A DNA stretch of 64,000 nt. Source: Pelobates cultripes (lineage: Eukaryota; Chordata; Amphibia; Anura; Pelobatidae). Each line of letters opens with the position of its first letter. Within the stretch, counting starts at the first letter, position 1. The stretch lies in the NCBI GenBank assembly GCA_933207985.1, contig OW240913.1, positions 267,355,726 to 267,419,725 of the forward strand, given 5' to 3'. Below are positions 31,253-43,115 of the stretch, piece after piece. The translations under genes and the position numbers were made by a program. The notes beneath the pieces are model-generated. The model had not been told where the DNA came from. It saw nothing but the letters and a program-made list of their open reading frames with translations, and searched no databases.

Positions 31253-33259
31253 TCACCCATTCCAAGAGGTGAGAAAAAAAACCCACATCCGTAAATCAGA
31301 GGTTGCGTGGTCGTCTAACGTGATACATGAAGTGTCTGAGGTGAATTGTGGAAATAGGGATAGTAGATTCAAAATGAAAGATCTACCTTGTGGAATGATC
31401 CTCATCGCAAAGTTGAGCGATCCCAGCAGTGATTGCAGTTCTTTCCGGGTGCAACACCCTTGCAGTAGGTAGTGTTCGATGCTTGCCAGGGTACGCTCAA
31501 TTTTGTCCTGAGGGAGGCTAGCCTGCATGTGTACAGTGTCTAGTTGTATCCCCAAAAATTGCATGTTGGTGTCGGGACCCAACGTCTTGTGTGGGGAGAC
31601 TGGGATAGTGAGGGATTCAAACAAAGCCAACATGTGTTTCAAACTACTTGGGGGGAGTGTGTTGTTCTCAATCGTGAGGAAATCATCCAGATATTGAATA
31701 ACCAAAGGACATTTACACACATTAAGTAATAACCAACACAAAGCTTCTGCAAATGTGTCAAAAATACGTGGGCTACTTTTGGAGCCAAAAGTGAGATGGG
31801 TGAAGAAATAATATAACCCTTGCCATTTAATGCCGTGAAGGTGCCAAAGGGAAGGGTGCATGGGAAGTAACTTGAAGGCATTCACTACATCCGTTATACT
31901 TAACCATGCCCCTGTGCCTGCTTTAATGATGGCACCTATGGCATGGTCATTAGTGGCATAATGTAGTAAAAACTCATCAGAAGGTATGAGTGAGTTTAGG
32001 CTGGGGACCGTGGAGGAATGTGGTGTTGATAAATCAATGATCAGTCTAGGTTTGAGTGAGTTTTTTCCCGTGACAACCCTAATGGGGTTGGTTCTCCAAG
32101 ATGTGAAGGGTGGTGAAAAGAATGGGCCCAACAAAAACCCTTGGTTTACCTCGGTCATGATAAGTTTGTGTACCAACTGTGGGTCATCTAATGTGGATAG
32201 TAGGTTGTCACATTCCAGCGTGCCTGTAGGTAAATGTATCAACCCGGTGTGGAATCCCTCAGTCAGTCCCGTTATAAGGTAGTTACTGAAATGGCGTGAT
32301 GGGTGTTGTTGTAACAAAGTGGTGAATAATCTGAGGATCACGCACGTGAGATATGGTTTAGGAAATGCTTTATTTGGGCACATTGTATTGGAATGGGCCC
32401 TGAAACAGTGTGAACATACATGCATTAACCTGCAAGAACTGAAACCACAATTGCCCGCGTTAAAATTATTGCAAACTTGGGATTTTCCTAAAAATACAAT
32501 ATCCCTGCCCAGTTTGTCTTTTAATCCTCTAGTAGGTCTTTGGAAGTTAGAAGCCGGTTGGTTTTGTTCAATTTCAGCCAAATTCGGGCAGAAATTGGTG
32601 CTATGCGTTGCCGATGCACACACTGCACAAGCTGGGGGTCTGAGGCTTGCAAAGTGCCTGCAGAATAGCTCCCTGTCCAATTTGTTCCAATTTATGCTTA
32701 AATTGAACTGAGCCAGAGCCGCAGCCACCTTTGCAGAGAAGGAACAGTGGTAATCGTAAAAAGCGGTACCACCGTATTTGTGCCCGAGATCCACCATCTT
32801 GTGCATGTATGCATCCAACTCTGCTCTTTTCTCAGGGTAAACTGAGCAGTAGACATCTCTATAAATCCCAAACCCCAGCACGAATTCAGGGGTGGTCAAT
32901 TTCTTATTCAGCCAGGGGTCTCTAGCCCTTAGTACTACTGAAATATCCCCGTATGCAAAGGTCCTGTTCTCTAGGACATCCTGGGAGGCAATGAGCAATG
33001 AGACCAGGTTAACATCCTTGCCTTCCAGAATGTCCTTTTTAAGGTGAGATGGGACCATATGTGAGGGATTAATTGATTCTATAACCGCCATAGATTCAAA
33101 GGAATTACCGGGCATAGTATCAGTGAGAGGATTTCTAGTGACCGTATTATTGGTAGTGGACTGATTAGCACCACCAGCCTCCAATTTATCCAGCCTGTCA
33201 CTTATTGGGCCAATGGATGCCATTAGAGAAGCCATCATGGCATGAAAATATGGTCCCAC
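31253..33259 (-). pseudogene. Gag-RT of Ngaro-like element
   Basis: A 668-codon open frame without a true ATG at its head (GTG at 33259). The N-terminal half is Gag-like, with CAVCASATHSTNFC (CCHC knuckle near residue 215) and a second Cys/His cluster (VCNNFNAGNCGFSSCRLMHV, C-C-C-H). RT follows: LIIDLSTPHSS, WLSITDVVNAFKLLPMH, FGSKSSPRIFDTFAEAL, IQYLDDFLTIE (catalytic YLDD). Upstream, Gag codons continue in another frame (33330-33260; RLLNTTTDNSEAGKG), so the start is broken by frameshifts. The frame ends at TGA before RNase H, with which it is normally fused. Confidence 0.88.
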
Positions 33260-33324
33260 TAGGGCCTTTCCCTGCCTCGGAGTTGTCGGTGGTAGTGTTC
33301 AGTAATCTAAACAACTCCGCCTTC

Positions 33325-34059
33325 CTAGCAGTAGCGTCTTCTGAGTTCTGCTGTGAGACGTGGGTTGGTCCATGATTTAAGGGACGAAGGGCTATTCACA
33401 TCTGTACCAGGAACGGGGGTACCAGGCCTAGCGGGTGTGCTGGGTAGTGAAAGTTCCTCAGGGATATCAGGAGTTTGTAACATAACTGAAAAATATAAAA
33501 GTTGCTTAATCACTCATATGTTATGAATATGGGTGGGTACTGGTGGGGCTAGCTAAATACCAAGCGGTGAAACAATTATGCTTTGTGATCGTGACAGATG
33601 AGTCCCTGCTAGTTGCCAAGCAGCCTGAGAGGCACTATCTATGCGTGGGCCCGAGGGGAAATTGAGGCCACCGAACGTGGTGGTGGGGTGTTGGCCTCTC
33701 GGTGTCAATTAAAGCATAAGAAAGAATGGGAGTGACAGGTGAGGCTCTCTCTTTGCAACAGTGCGAGGCGGCTAGCTATGATTTGGCCCGAGGGGCGTAG
33801 TACCTCCGAGTATGGGGATGTTGGCCTCGCGGGACCACTAGCCTATGGATTAAGACCAGAAATTATTTTATACCTAATTGGGTCACGTAACCTAGGACCA
33901 GTACCACTCAGAACATAGAAAGTAATGGGTTCTGGCGTAGTACCTGATATGTGAGTCAGGCCGAGCTGTCAATGTAGAGGTAAACAGCGACTGTAATAGT
34001 ATCGAGATATTGACCTGTGGACATGAGATTTGATATATAAACGTCTGAATGTAAGGTAG
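33325..34059 (-). other. Ngaro-like leader and Gag N-terminal remnant
   Basis: The small frame 33513-33325 (PSTPARPGTPVPGTDVNS) probably belongs to the Gag N-terminus. Beyond it lie related blocks: ggcccgaggggaaattgagg/gttggcctctcgg (33650-33705) and ggcccgaggggcgtag/gttggcctcgcgg (33784-33830), an internal duplication. Noncoding leader of the element. Confidence 0.5.
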
Positions 34060-34061
34060 TA

Positions 34062-35624
34062 CAGGGAGTGCAGAATTATTAGGCAAGTTGTATTTTTGAG
34101 GATTAATTTTATTATTGAACAACAACCATGTTCTCAATGAACCCAAAAAACTCATTAATATCAAAGCTGAATATTTTTGGAAGTAGTTTTTAGTTTGTTT
34201 TTAGTTATAGCTATGTTAGGGGGATATCTGTGTGTGCAGGTGACTATTACTGTGCATAATTATTAGGCAACTTAACAAAAAACAAATATATACCCATTTC
34301 AATTATTTATTATTACCAGTGAAACCAATATAACATCTCAACATTCACAAATATACATTTCTGACATTCAAAAACAAAACAAAAACAAATCAGTGACCAA
34401 TATAGCCACCTTTCTTTGCAAGGACACTCAAAAGCCTGCCATCCATGGATTCTGTCAGTGTTTTGATCTGTTCACCATCAACATTGCGTGCAGCAGCAAC
34501 CACAGCCTCCCAGACACTGTTCAGAGAGGTGTACTGTTTTCCCTCCTTGTAAATCTCACATTTGATGATGGACCACAGGTTCTCAATGGGGTTCAGATCA
34601 GGTGAACTAGGAGGCCATGTCATTAGATTTTCTTCTTTTATACCCTTTCTTGCCAGCCACGCTGTGGAGTACTTGGACGCGTGTGATGGAGCATTGTCCT
34701 GCATGAAAATCATGTTTTTCTTGAAGGATGCAGACTTCTTCCTGTACCACTGCTTGAAGAAGGTGTCTTCCAGGAACTGGCAGTAGGACTGGGAGTTGAG
34801 CTTGACTCCATCCTCAACCCGAAAAGGCCCCACAAGCTCATCTTTGATGATACCAGCCCAAACCAGTACTCCACCTCCACCTTGCTGGCGTCTGAGTCGG
34901 ACTGGAGCTCTCTGCCCTTTACCAATCCAGCCACGGGCCCATCCATCTGGCCCATCAAGACTCACTCTCATTTCATCAGTCCATAAAACCTTAGAAAAAT
35001 CAGTCTTGAGATATTTCTTGGCCCAGTCTTGACGTTTCAGCTTGTGTGTCTTGTTCAGTGGTGGTCGTCTTTCAGCCTTTCTTACCTTGGCCATGTCTCT
35101 GAGTATTGCACACCTTGTGCTTTTGGGCACTCCAGTGATGTTGCAGCTCTGAAATATGGCCAAACTGGTGGCAAGTGGCATCGTGGCAGCTGCACGCTTG
35201 ACTTTTCTCAGTTCATGGGCAGTTATTTTGCGCCTTGGTTTTTCCACACGCTTCTTGCGACCCTGTTGACTATTTTGAATGAAACGCTTGATTGTTCGAT
35301 GATCACGCTTCAGAAGCTTTGCAATTTTAAGAGTGCTGCATCCCTCTGCAAGATATCTCACTATTTTTGACTTTTCTGAGCCTGTCAAGTCCTTCTTTTG
35401 ACCCATTTTGCCAAAGGAAAGGAAGTTGCCTAATAATTATGCACACCTGATATAGGGTGTTGATGTCATTAGACCACACCCCTTCTCATTACAGAGATGC
35501 ACATCACCTAATATGCTTAATTGGTAGTAGGCTTTCGAGCCTATACAGCTTGGAGTAAGACAACATGCATAAAGAGGATGATGTGGTCAAAATACTCATT
35601 TGCCTAATAATTCTGCACTCCCTG
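34062..35624 (-). mobile_element. Tc1/mariner (DD37E) transposon, copy 1, intact
   Basis: 1563 bp between TA duplications (34060-34061, 35625-35626). Outer terminal repeats start cagggagtgcagaattatta. About 190 bp inside each end the core gcataattattaggcaactt recurs (34254-34273 and, inverted, about 35423-35444), an IR/DR arrangement like that of Sleeping Beauty-type elements. It carries one uninterrupted transposase gene on the minus strand and sits in the leader of the Ngaro-like element. Confidence 0.95.
34390..35406 (-). CDS. Tc1/mariner DD37E transposase, copy 1
   Basis: 338 residues, the normal size. N-terminal bipartite helix-turn-helix DNA-binding domain (residues about 8-110: SKIVRYLAEGCSTLKIAKLL and the second helix set near PKSTRCAILRDM) separated by a basic QGRKKRVEKPRRK linker/NLS. 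Catalytic triad: D144 in LWTDEM, D237 in MQDNAPSH, E275 in NPIENLW, with 37 residues between the last two, hence DD37E. It binds the terminal repeats and performs cut-and-paste into TA. ATG is followed directly by the family N-terminus MGQKKDLTGSEK. No stop or frameshift. Differs from copy 2 at L203 (F) and S268 (C). Confidence 0.96.
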   Translation of the reverse strand: MGQKKDLTGSEKSKIVRYLAEGCSTLKIAKLLKRDHRTIKRFIQNSQQGRKKRVEKPRRKITAHELRKVKRAAATMPLATSLAIFQSCNITGVPKSTRCAILRDMAKVRKAERRPPLNKTHKLKRQDWAKKYLKTDFSKVLWTDEMRVSLDGPDGWARGWIGKGQRAPVRLRRQQGGGGVLVWAGIIKDELVGPFRVEDGVKLNSQSYCQFLEDTFFKQWYRKKSASFKKNMIFMQDNAPSHASKYSTAWLARKGIKEENLMTWPPSSPDLNPIENLWSIIKCEIYKEGKQYTSLNSVWEAVVAAARNVDGEQIKTLTESMDGRLLSVLAKKGGYIGH

Positions 35625-35626
35625 TA

Positions 35627-36508
35627 GTTTGGCCAGATCGTGGGCCCTAAAAACCAGAACCTACCCAACACTCTGCAGAGGGTAGATTTAAACGAAAAGA
35701 AGATGATGGCTTCCGTGCTTGTAAAAGTTACCGTCCAACGTATAATAACCTAAAAGAGTAAATTACACACTTAACTAATTTGTATGTATCATACTTAACT
35801 AATTTGTATGTATCAATATGTATCATTGGAATTCAAAAGTGAATCATAATTAAATTCCAACCAACCTAGAAAGTAAATACAATTGAAACAGGTGTCAGAA
35901 ATCACAATTCCTAGTACGAACCCCTGGTATGAACCTGTGGGAAAAGGTCAGGAAAATCAGGACACATCATCCAGGTTTAAACATTTATATTTACTTTAGT
36001 AGAATTTTTATAAGTGACTGTAATAACGTTTGTAACCAGTAGGGGCAAAATCCCCTGGAGTACCGGTTGAATTCGTGCCTATTTCGTGAGTTGTTGTAAT
36101 TACCGAAAGAACTAGGTAGAGCGTTGAAACAAACGAATGGATACATCCTAAGTGTAATTCGAAAACCGAACGGAAAATGTATATGTATATAACCGAATGA
36201 TAGAGTTCGTTAGATTAAGAAATGTGAAACATGCGAGTAGATAAGGGAATTTAGCCGAATGGCATACTGTACGAAAAGGAAAAGAACCGAACATTGGTTC
36301 AAACGAACGGGGCTCCGCCGTGTTAATCTAGGAAGATTGCGGCGGTTGCTTTACGGCGGGCCTGACTTACGGTTTTTCGCTGTGGCAAAGTAACGAACGG
36401 GCTGTGCGGACGCTGGCGACGGGAAGGAGAGCCAGGGAAGCACCGGACCACGAGGAAAACAGGTAAGAAAATCGAGATGGCGATCTGAACCGGAAGTAAA
36501 ACGTGTCA
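35627..36508 (-). other. Ngaro-like 5' region
   Basis: Noncoding sequence between the Tc1 insertion and A1. It becomes GC-richer toward 36300-36500 (ggctccgccgtg, ttgcggcggttgc), which may be the promoter of the element. Nothing else recognised. Confidence 0.45.
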
Positions 36509-36548
36509 GACTCGCCAGACCAGCAACGGTAAGGTGGGAGTGGATTGG
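36509..36548 (-). repeat. Ngaro-like A1 repeat
   Basis: 40 bp identical to A2 (28914-28953). Homology stops abruptly at ggattgg (36548), which marks the 5' end of the element. Confidence 0.9.
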
Positions 36549-37293
36549 AATGAAATCCCTTATCATGCAATAATAACAGTGTTTGAAATGAGACTGTAGA
36601 ATTTTAAAAAACAATTATGTGACATATAGCATTATTGACAGAAATAAGTAAATATATATATTGTCAAATCAAATGTCAAATACTCTGCTTATGGGCATTT
36701 GATGGAACCCCTTGTATTTTTGGAAATGCATATTTCCAAAAAGTTACCATAAAGTAAATGTTATGCATAATGTCCATATACAGTAGTATAGTTGCTCGGC
36801 TAAAACCCTTAACTATACAGGGACTTGCAATCTGTTAATAGTACTTGTTCAGTATACTGCAGAGCCTTCTTATATATCTTCTGGTGTAGATATTTAATTT
36901 TGGTATATTGAAAATGTCAACATATCAAATAGAGCCACCATCAGGAGGGTAGAGCCAGTAAACTGTTAAGGGGTCCAGCTGTGCTCTGGAGCCCTGTAAC
37001 GCGATGTTGTCTATGTCTATTATAGACTGCACCACATTGTGGCATAGTCCCCTCACAAGATGGTATGGCTTTTTTTCTCATATACTGCTGCACTGAGAGG
37101 AAGTAATATCTAATAGACCTGTACCTTTAGTTATCACCAAATTGTGGTTTGTCATAAGTTTTGGTAATTGGCGATCCATCTGAATTCCGCAACTCTGAAT
37201 CACCATAGGGAATAATCACAAAACAAACTAAATTATCAATGAACCATTTGTGGTTCAAAGTTCCATTCGTGGTTCCAGAAAAGAGGGGTGGGG
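36549..37293. other. Spacer, nothing recognised
   Basis: AT-rich sequence between the Ngaro-like element and a hAT-like MITE. No gene seen. Confidence 0.4.
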
Positions 37294-37971
37294 CAGGGCC
37301 AGATTAAGAGCCCATTGGTGCTGACAGTTACGATGGTCTAAATGAAGAATCTTATTGACAGAAAACACTAAAACAGTTATACCTCCCAAGCGTCATGTAT
37401 CTGGTGGAGGTAATGCTGGAGGGACCTCACAGGATGTAGCTATAAGAAAACATATACCCTGTGCTAATCTCTCGCTTTCATCTTTCAAGGAAATCCATAC
37501 CCCCTAACAGCAGTGTCCAGTGAAGCAGGATATCAGTGGGCAGAGACACAAATCACATAACCAGGACTGACCAAAGGGGCGAACATGCCCAAAAAGGGGG
37601 CGTGTTTACCCAGAAAATTGGATGAATGTATGTCAGGCTGTTCTTCTAATCATGAGATTGGCATAAATGCGTACAATGATACGCTCAATGCTTTCTAAGG
37701 ACTGTCTCCTAGCATTCACTTGTTAGAGAGACCAAAGCAGCAAGAGTATTTGCATAGTGCGCAAAGTTAGCTTTACTTTAACTAATTTCATTGTCAGCCA
37801 GTCCACACAAGTATTGTTAAACTACATCCATTTTGAGCATGTGAAGAGGAGTAAAAAAACAAAAACAAAAAAACATTATTAGATTTCTTTTTTTTTTAAA
37901 TCAATGGGCCTATTCTATGGGCATCGGCCTGGAGCTGCAGCTCCACCAGACCCTATGTTAATATGGCCCTG
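37294..37971. mobile_element. hAT-like nonautonomous element, 0.68 kb
   Basis: Left end cagggccagattaagagccc, right end (inverted) cagggccatattaacatagg. The flank gggtgggg (37286-37293) recurs at the right (37971-37978, overlapping the terminal G), an 8-bp TSD. It is the family of 19400-22129 in the opposite orientation and without the minisatellite (shared: cataaccaggactgaccaaa-side interior and gcgaacatgcccaaaaag). Confidence 0.8.
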
Positions 37972-38521
37972 GGTGGGGAGTGAAGAAGAAACTGATTTCT
38001 AAATTGCATTTAATTATTTATTTATTTTTAATTGCATTACACTAGTAGATGCATTCAGTTTCGCTTTTGTTTGGACGACACTCTTCTGAACTGAAACACT
38101 ACATAAATTATGTTTATTCTAACCAAACTAAAGCTTTTTTTGGGGGGAGGAATCAATTCAGGCAAACAGAATCCAGATAAAACAACACAGACACAAACTG
38201 CTACCCATTCTGGACATCTGCTTTTTTACCCACAAACTGCTGCACACATACACACATAGACATGCACTTAGGCATTTACAAACATTACTAAACATACACA
38301 CACTAGACACTCTATACAGCATTTGATTTTCATATTTGAATGGTCAAGTCTTTTTTATTAGTTTGGAAGGGGGTTTGGGGATGCTTGAGAATTCTCTACA
38401 GAGTGCCAGTAAGCTCTGCAGCTCATGTGTATTTTTATTTACATAAATTATCTATAATGTTTCAATTTCCACAAAAATATACCTAAAAAAAACACTGCTG
38501 TTGATTTTCAATACTTTTGTA
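37972..38521. other. Spacer, nothing recognised
   Basis: AT-rich; a short run of acacatacacacat at about 38235-38300. No gene seen. Confidence 0.4.
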
Positions 38522-38589
38522 CAGGGGTTCCCAATTATTTTTTCCAGTGGAACCCTTTGACATAGTGCATCAACCTAATGTGTTCCTCC

Positions 38590-39720
38590 ACCCACCCCCG
38601 GTGTGTGTCAAGGTGTGTGTATCTGTGTTTTTTTATGTACCAGTGTGTGTATCTGTGTGTCAGTGTGTATGAATTTGACACGCAGATCCACACAAACTGG
38701 CACAAAGTGGCACACAGATACATTTGTGTTTGTATGTGCCGGTGTGTGTCTGTGTATCAAGGTGTGTATCTGTGTTTGTATGTGCCAGTGTGTGTATCTG
38801 TGTGTCAGTGTGTATGAATTTGACACACAGATACAAACAAACTGGCACAAAGTGGCACACAGATACACACACTGACACACAGATACACACACCTTGACAC
38901 ACAGTGTGTATCTGATTTTGTGTGTGTGTGTGTATATATGCATCTATCTTTGTGTTAAGGTGTGTTTATCTACATGTCAGAGTGTGTGTATCTGTGTTTG
39001 TATATGCCAGTGTGTGTATCTGTCTGTCAGTGTGTATCTGTGTGTGTGTATGTGTGTATGTATCTGATAAAAAAGATACACACACACTGGGACATAGTGG
39101 ATACACACTGACACACAGACACACACATCTCAACACACATATACACGCATTCAGATACACATACACACACTCAGATGCACACAGTGACACATACACACAT
39201 CTTGACTCACAAATACACACACACACTCAGATACACACGGTGACATATACACACACTTGCACCCACAGATATACACACTGGCACATACACACACTGGCAC
39301 ATATACACACTCAGATACATACATTGACACACACTCAGATACACACACACTGACACACACACACACACACACACATAGGCACATACAAACATACTGATAT
39401 ACACTGGCACATACATACATACACACACACACACCAATACACACATACTGACATACACACAGTGACACATACACAAACCTTGACACACAGATACACACAC
39501 TAACACACTCAGGCACACACACACACTCTTTTACAGACACACATACACTCTCACTGACAAACACACACACTCTTTGACAGACACACATACAAACACATAT
39601 ACACTCTTACTGACAAGCACACATACATTCTCACTCACAAACACATACACTCTCACTGACAAACACGCATACACTCTTTGACAGAAACACAAACACATAC
39701 AAACTCCCTAACAGACACAC
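38590..39720. repeat. GT/CA-rich satellite with strand switches
   Basis: Units such as gtgtgtatctgtgt and cacacagatacacac alternate in orientation (for example around 38680, 38730, 38820, 38900 and 39070), so the array folds on itself. All Val/Cys- or Thr/His-rich frames of 60-145 codons here are artefacts. Confidence 0.9.
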
Positions 39721-39764
39721 ATACAATTTTTTCAAAAAGATTGTACTCCACCCAGCCTCCCTAC

Positions 39765-40150
39765 CTTTGAGAGTGCTGGCATGGAGTCTCTATGTACCTG
39801 TGGTCCAGTGGGGCTACAGGGGTGGGCGTACAGTCCCTGTTATCCAGTGGGGCTGCTGTGTGGCTGGGCGTGCAGTTCTTGTGGTCCAGTGGGGCTGCTG
39901 AGCGGCTGGGTGTGCGGTCCCTGTCCTCCAATGGGGCTGCTGAGCGGCTGGACGTGCGGTCCCTGTGGTCCAGTGGGGCTGCTCAGTGTCTGGGCATGCG
40001 GTCCCTGGGGTCCCGGGCGTACAGTGTGGGCGGAGTGATCTTCCTGCGCAGCTCCCTCGCGCACCTCTTAGTGATGCACGAGCCGGAGTAACATCATATT
40101 TTGGTTCCGGCATTACTGCTATGCGCACGAGGGAGCTGAGCAGGGGAGAG
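39765..40150. repeat. GC-rich cassette with tandem units and hairpin
   Basis: Five tandem units of about 48 bp (tccagtggggctgctg...gcgtgcggtccctgt) from about 39800 to 40010, then an imperfect hairpin whose arms are cagctccctcgcgca (40049-40063) and the inverse of tgcgcacgagggagctg (40122-40138). Homologous to the cruciform cassette at 13890-14140. Confidence 0.75.
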
Positions 40151-40165
40151 TGCTCTCTCACTGAC

Positions 40166-40198
40166 CATAGAAACATAGAAACATAGAAACATAGAATG
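40166..40198 (-). repeat. LINE 3' tail, (catagaaa)n
   Basis: Four units of the octamer catagaaa (tttctatg on the LINE strand) end the element. Short 3' repeats instead of poly(A) are typical of CR1/L2 LINEs. Confidence 0.85.
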
Positions 40199-40428
40199 TG
40201 ACGGCAGATAAGAACCATTCGGCCCATCTAGTCTGCCCAATTTTCTAAATACTTTCATTAGTCCCTAGCCTTATCTTATAGTTAGGATAGCCTTATGCCT
40301 ATCCCACGCATGCTTAAACTCCTTTACTGTGTTAACCTCTACCACTTCAGCTGGAAGGCTATTCCATGCATCCACTACCCTCTCAGTAAAGTAATACTTC
40401 CTGATATTATTTTTAAACCTTTGTCCCT

Positions 40429-42309
40429 CTAATTTAAGACTATGTCCTCTTGTTGTGGTAGTTTTCTTCTTTTAAATATAGTCTCCTCCTTTACTGTGTT
40501 GATTCCCTTTATATATTTAAATGTTTCTATCATATCCCCCCTGTCTCGTCTTTCCTCCAAGCTATACATGTTAAGATCCTTTAACCTTTCCTGGTAAGTT
40601 TTATCCCGCAATCCATGAACCAGTTTAGTAGCCCTTCTCTGAACCCTCTCTAAGGTATCAATATCCTTCTGAAGATACGGTCTCCAGTACTGTGTACAAT
40701 ACTCCAAGTGAGGTCTCACCAGTGTTCTGTATATTGGCATGAGCACTTCCCTCTTTCTACTGCTAATACCTCTCCCTATACAACCAAGCATTCTGCTAGC
40801 ATTTCCTGCTGCTCTATTACATTGTCTGCCTACCTTTAAGTCATCAGAAATAATCACCCCTAAATCCCTTTCCTCATATGTTGAGGTTAGGACTCTATCA
40901 AATATTCTGTACTCTGCCCTTGGGTTTTTACGTCCAAGATGCATTATCTTGCACTTATCCACATTAAATGTCAGTTGCCACAATTCTGACCATTTTTCTA
41001 GTTTACCTAAATCATTTGTCATTTGCCTTATCCCTCCTGGAACATCAACCCTGTTACATATCTTAGCATCATCAGCAAAAAGACATACCTTACCATCAAG
41101 ACCTTCTGCAATATCACTAATAAAAATATTAAAGAGAATGGGTCCAAGTACAGATCCCTGAGGTACCCCACTGGTGACAAGTCCAAGCTTCGAATATATT
41201 CCATTAACTACAACCCTCTGTTGCCTGTCACTCAGCCACTGCCTTACCCATTCAACAATATTGGAATCCAAACTTAAAGATTGCAGTTTATTGATAAGCC
41301 TTCTATGTGCAACAGTGTCAAAAGCCTTACTGAAATCTAGGTAAGCAATGTCTACTGCACCACCCTGATCTATAATTTTAGTTACCCAATCAAAAAAATC
41401 AATAAGATTAGTTTGGCATGATCTCCCTGAAGTAAACCCATGTTGTCTCTGATCTTGAAATCCATGTGTTTTTAGATGTTCATCAATCCTATCCTTTAAC
41501 ATGGTTTCCATCACTTTCCCCACTACTGAAGTAAGGCTTACTGGCCTATAGTTGCCCGACTCCTCCCTATTACCTTTCTTGTAAATGGGCACAACATTCG
41601 CTAACTTCCAATCTTCTGGGACTACTCCTGTTAACAATGATTGGTTAAATAAATCTGTTAATGGTTTTGCTAGTACACCACTAAGCTCTTTTAATAGCTT
41701 TGGGTGTATTCCATCAGGTCCCATTGACTTATTTGTCTTTACTTTTGACAGTTGAAATAGAACCTCTTCCTCTGTAAACTCACGTGTAATAAATGACTCA
41801 TTTATCCTTTTTCTCAACTGAGGTCCCTTTCCTTCATTTTCTTCTGTAAATACAGAACAAAAATATTCATTGAGGCAGTCAGCCTGACCTTTATCCTCTT
41901 CTACATACCTTCCTTCTTTTGTTTTTAATCTAACTAATCCTTGTTTTACTTTTCTTTTCTCATTTATGTATCTAAAAAATTTTTTATCCCCCTTTTTTAC
42001 TGACTGTGCTATTTTCTCTTCTGTGTGTGATTTGGAAGCTCTTACAACTTGCTTAGCCTCTTTCTGCCTAATCTTAGAGATCATTTTGTCTCCCTCACTC
42101 TGTTTTTTTTTATAATTCCTAAATGCTAACTTTTTGTTTTTAACTATTTTGGCCACATCTGCGGAGTACCACAGTGGTTTGAATTTTTTGCTTTTACTGA
42201 CAAGCCTAATGCAATTTTCTGTTGCCTTCAATAGTGCAACTTTTAAATAATCCCATTTTCTTGGACTCCATTTAAATTGCTCCAGTCTGATAATGACTCC
42301 TCTACCCAT
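40429..42309 (-). pseudogene. LINE ORF2 reverse transcriptase part
   Basis: 626-codon open frame of the RT region: NEYFCSVFTEE, MGPDGIHPKLLKEL, VPIYKKGNREESGNYRPVSL, YLDFSKAFDTVAHRRL (first catalytic Asp), SGVPQGSVLGPILFNIFISD, VCLFADDAKI (catalytic FADD), then a thumb/C-terminal part ending SLEERRDRGDMIETFKYIKG. It copies LINE RNA at nicked chromosomal DNA. The frame is cut off from the endonuclease by a frameshift near 42260; the first Met is only the first in frame. Confidence 0.92.
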
Positions 42310-43078
42310 ATTCTAATTTTAGAAAAGTCTGTTTTTCTAAAGTCTAAAACTTTTGTTTTTGTGTGGTGTGACTCAGTCACTGTTCTTATATTAAACCACA
42401 CTGACTGATGATCACTGGATCCTAAACTTTCACCTACAGTAACATCTGATACCAAATCTCCATTTGTTAACACTAAATCTAGTATGGCCTCTTTACGAGT
42501 TGGCTCCTCAACAACTTGTTTTAGAGACAATCCCAGTAGGGAGTTTAGAATATGTGTGCTCCTGGCACAAGTAGCTAATTTTGTTTTCCAATTTACATCA
42601 GGAACATTAAAGTCACCCATGATGATAACTTCCCCCTTCATTCTCATTTTAGCTATTTCCTCAACTAGTAGATTATCTAACTCTTCAATTTGTCCAGGGG
42701 GCCTATAAATCACACCTACACGAGTTACTGTGTGATTACCAAATTCTAACGTAACCCAAATGGACTCTATGTTTGCCTCACTAACTTTTATTAGGCTAGA
42801 TTTTATGCTATCCTTCACATACAAGGCCACCCCTCCCCTTTCTTGCCTTCCCTATCTTTCCTATATAAAGAGTACCCTGGTATTGCTATGTCCCAGTCAT
42901 TTTTCTCATTGTACCATGTCTCAGTAACAGCGACTAAATCTACACTATCAGTTGCCATTATTGCCACAAGTTCATGGATCTTATTCCCTAAACTGCGAGC
43001 ATTTGTAGACATGACTCTAAGCTTATCATTTTTTAACACACTTGCTACAGGCACCTTCTGTCCTTGTTTTGGGGACAA
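42243..43078 (-). pseudogene. LINE ORF2 apurinic-like endonuclease part
   Basis: Two overlapping frames, 43078-42815 (RVMSTNARSLGNKIHELVAI, VTETW) and 42830-42243 (VIYRPPG, IMGDFNVPDVNW, SSDHQSVWFN), separated by a frameshift near 42825. Catalytic Asn, Glu, Asp-Asn and His of the APE-type fold are all present. The domain nicks the target to start reverse transcription. Confidence 0.9.
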
Positions 43079-43115
43079 TTGGATTGATGTTTTATCACCC
43101 TTTTGCCCCCCCCTC

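Larger units (their letters stand above)
28740..36548 (-). mobile_element. Ngaro-like (DIRS-order) tyrosine-recombinase retrotransposon
   Basis: Minus-strand order A1 (36548-36509), Gag-RT, RNase H, tyrosine recombinase, B1 (29138-29010), A2 (28953-28914), B2 (28868-28740). Split direct repeats of the A1...B1-A2-B2 type are diagnostic of Ngaro/PAT elements, which integrate a circular intermediate with a tyrosine recombinase rather than an integrase and leave no TSD. The body is about 7.8 kb, of which about 2.2 kb is later insertions (solo LTR 29623-30255; Tc1/mariner 34062-35624). Gag start, RT/RNase H junction and recombinase N-terminus are frameshifted, so the copy is dead. Confidence 0.9.

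Noticed and set aside
34393..35370. Plus-strand frames of 70-113 codons over Tc1 copy 1 (and their mirror images over copy 2)
   Set aside because: Shadows of the transposase gene on the opposite strand.
38578..39588. Cys/Val-rich and Thr/His-rich frames up to 145 codons
   Set aside because: Artefacts of the GT/CA satellite in both orientations.
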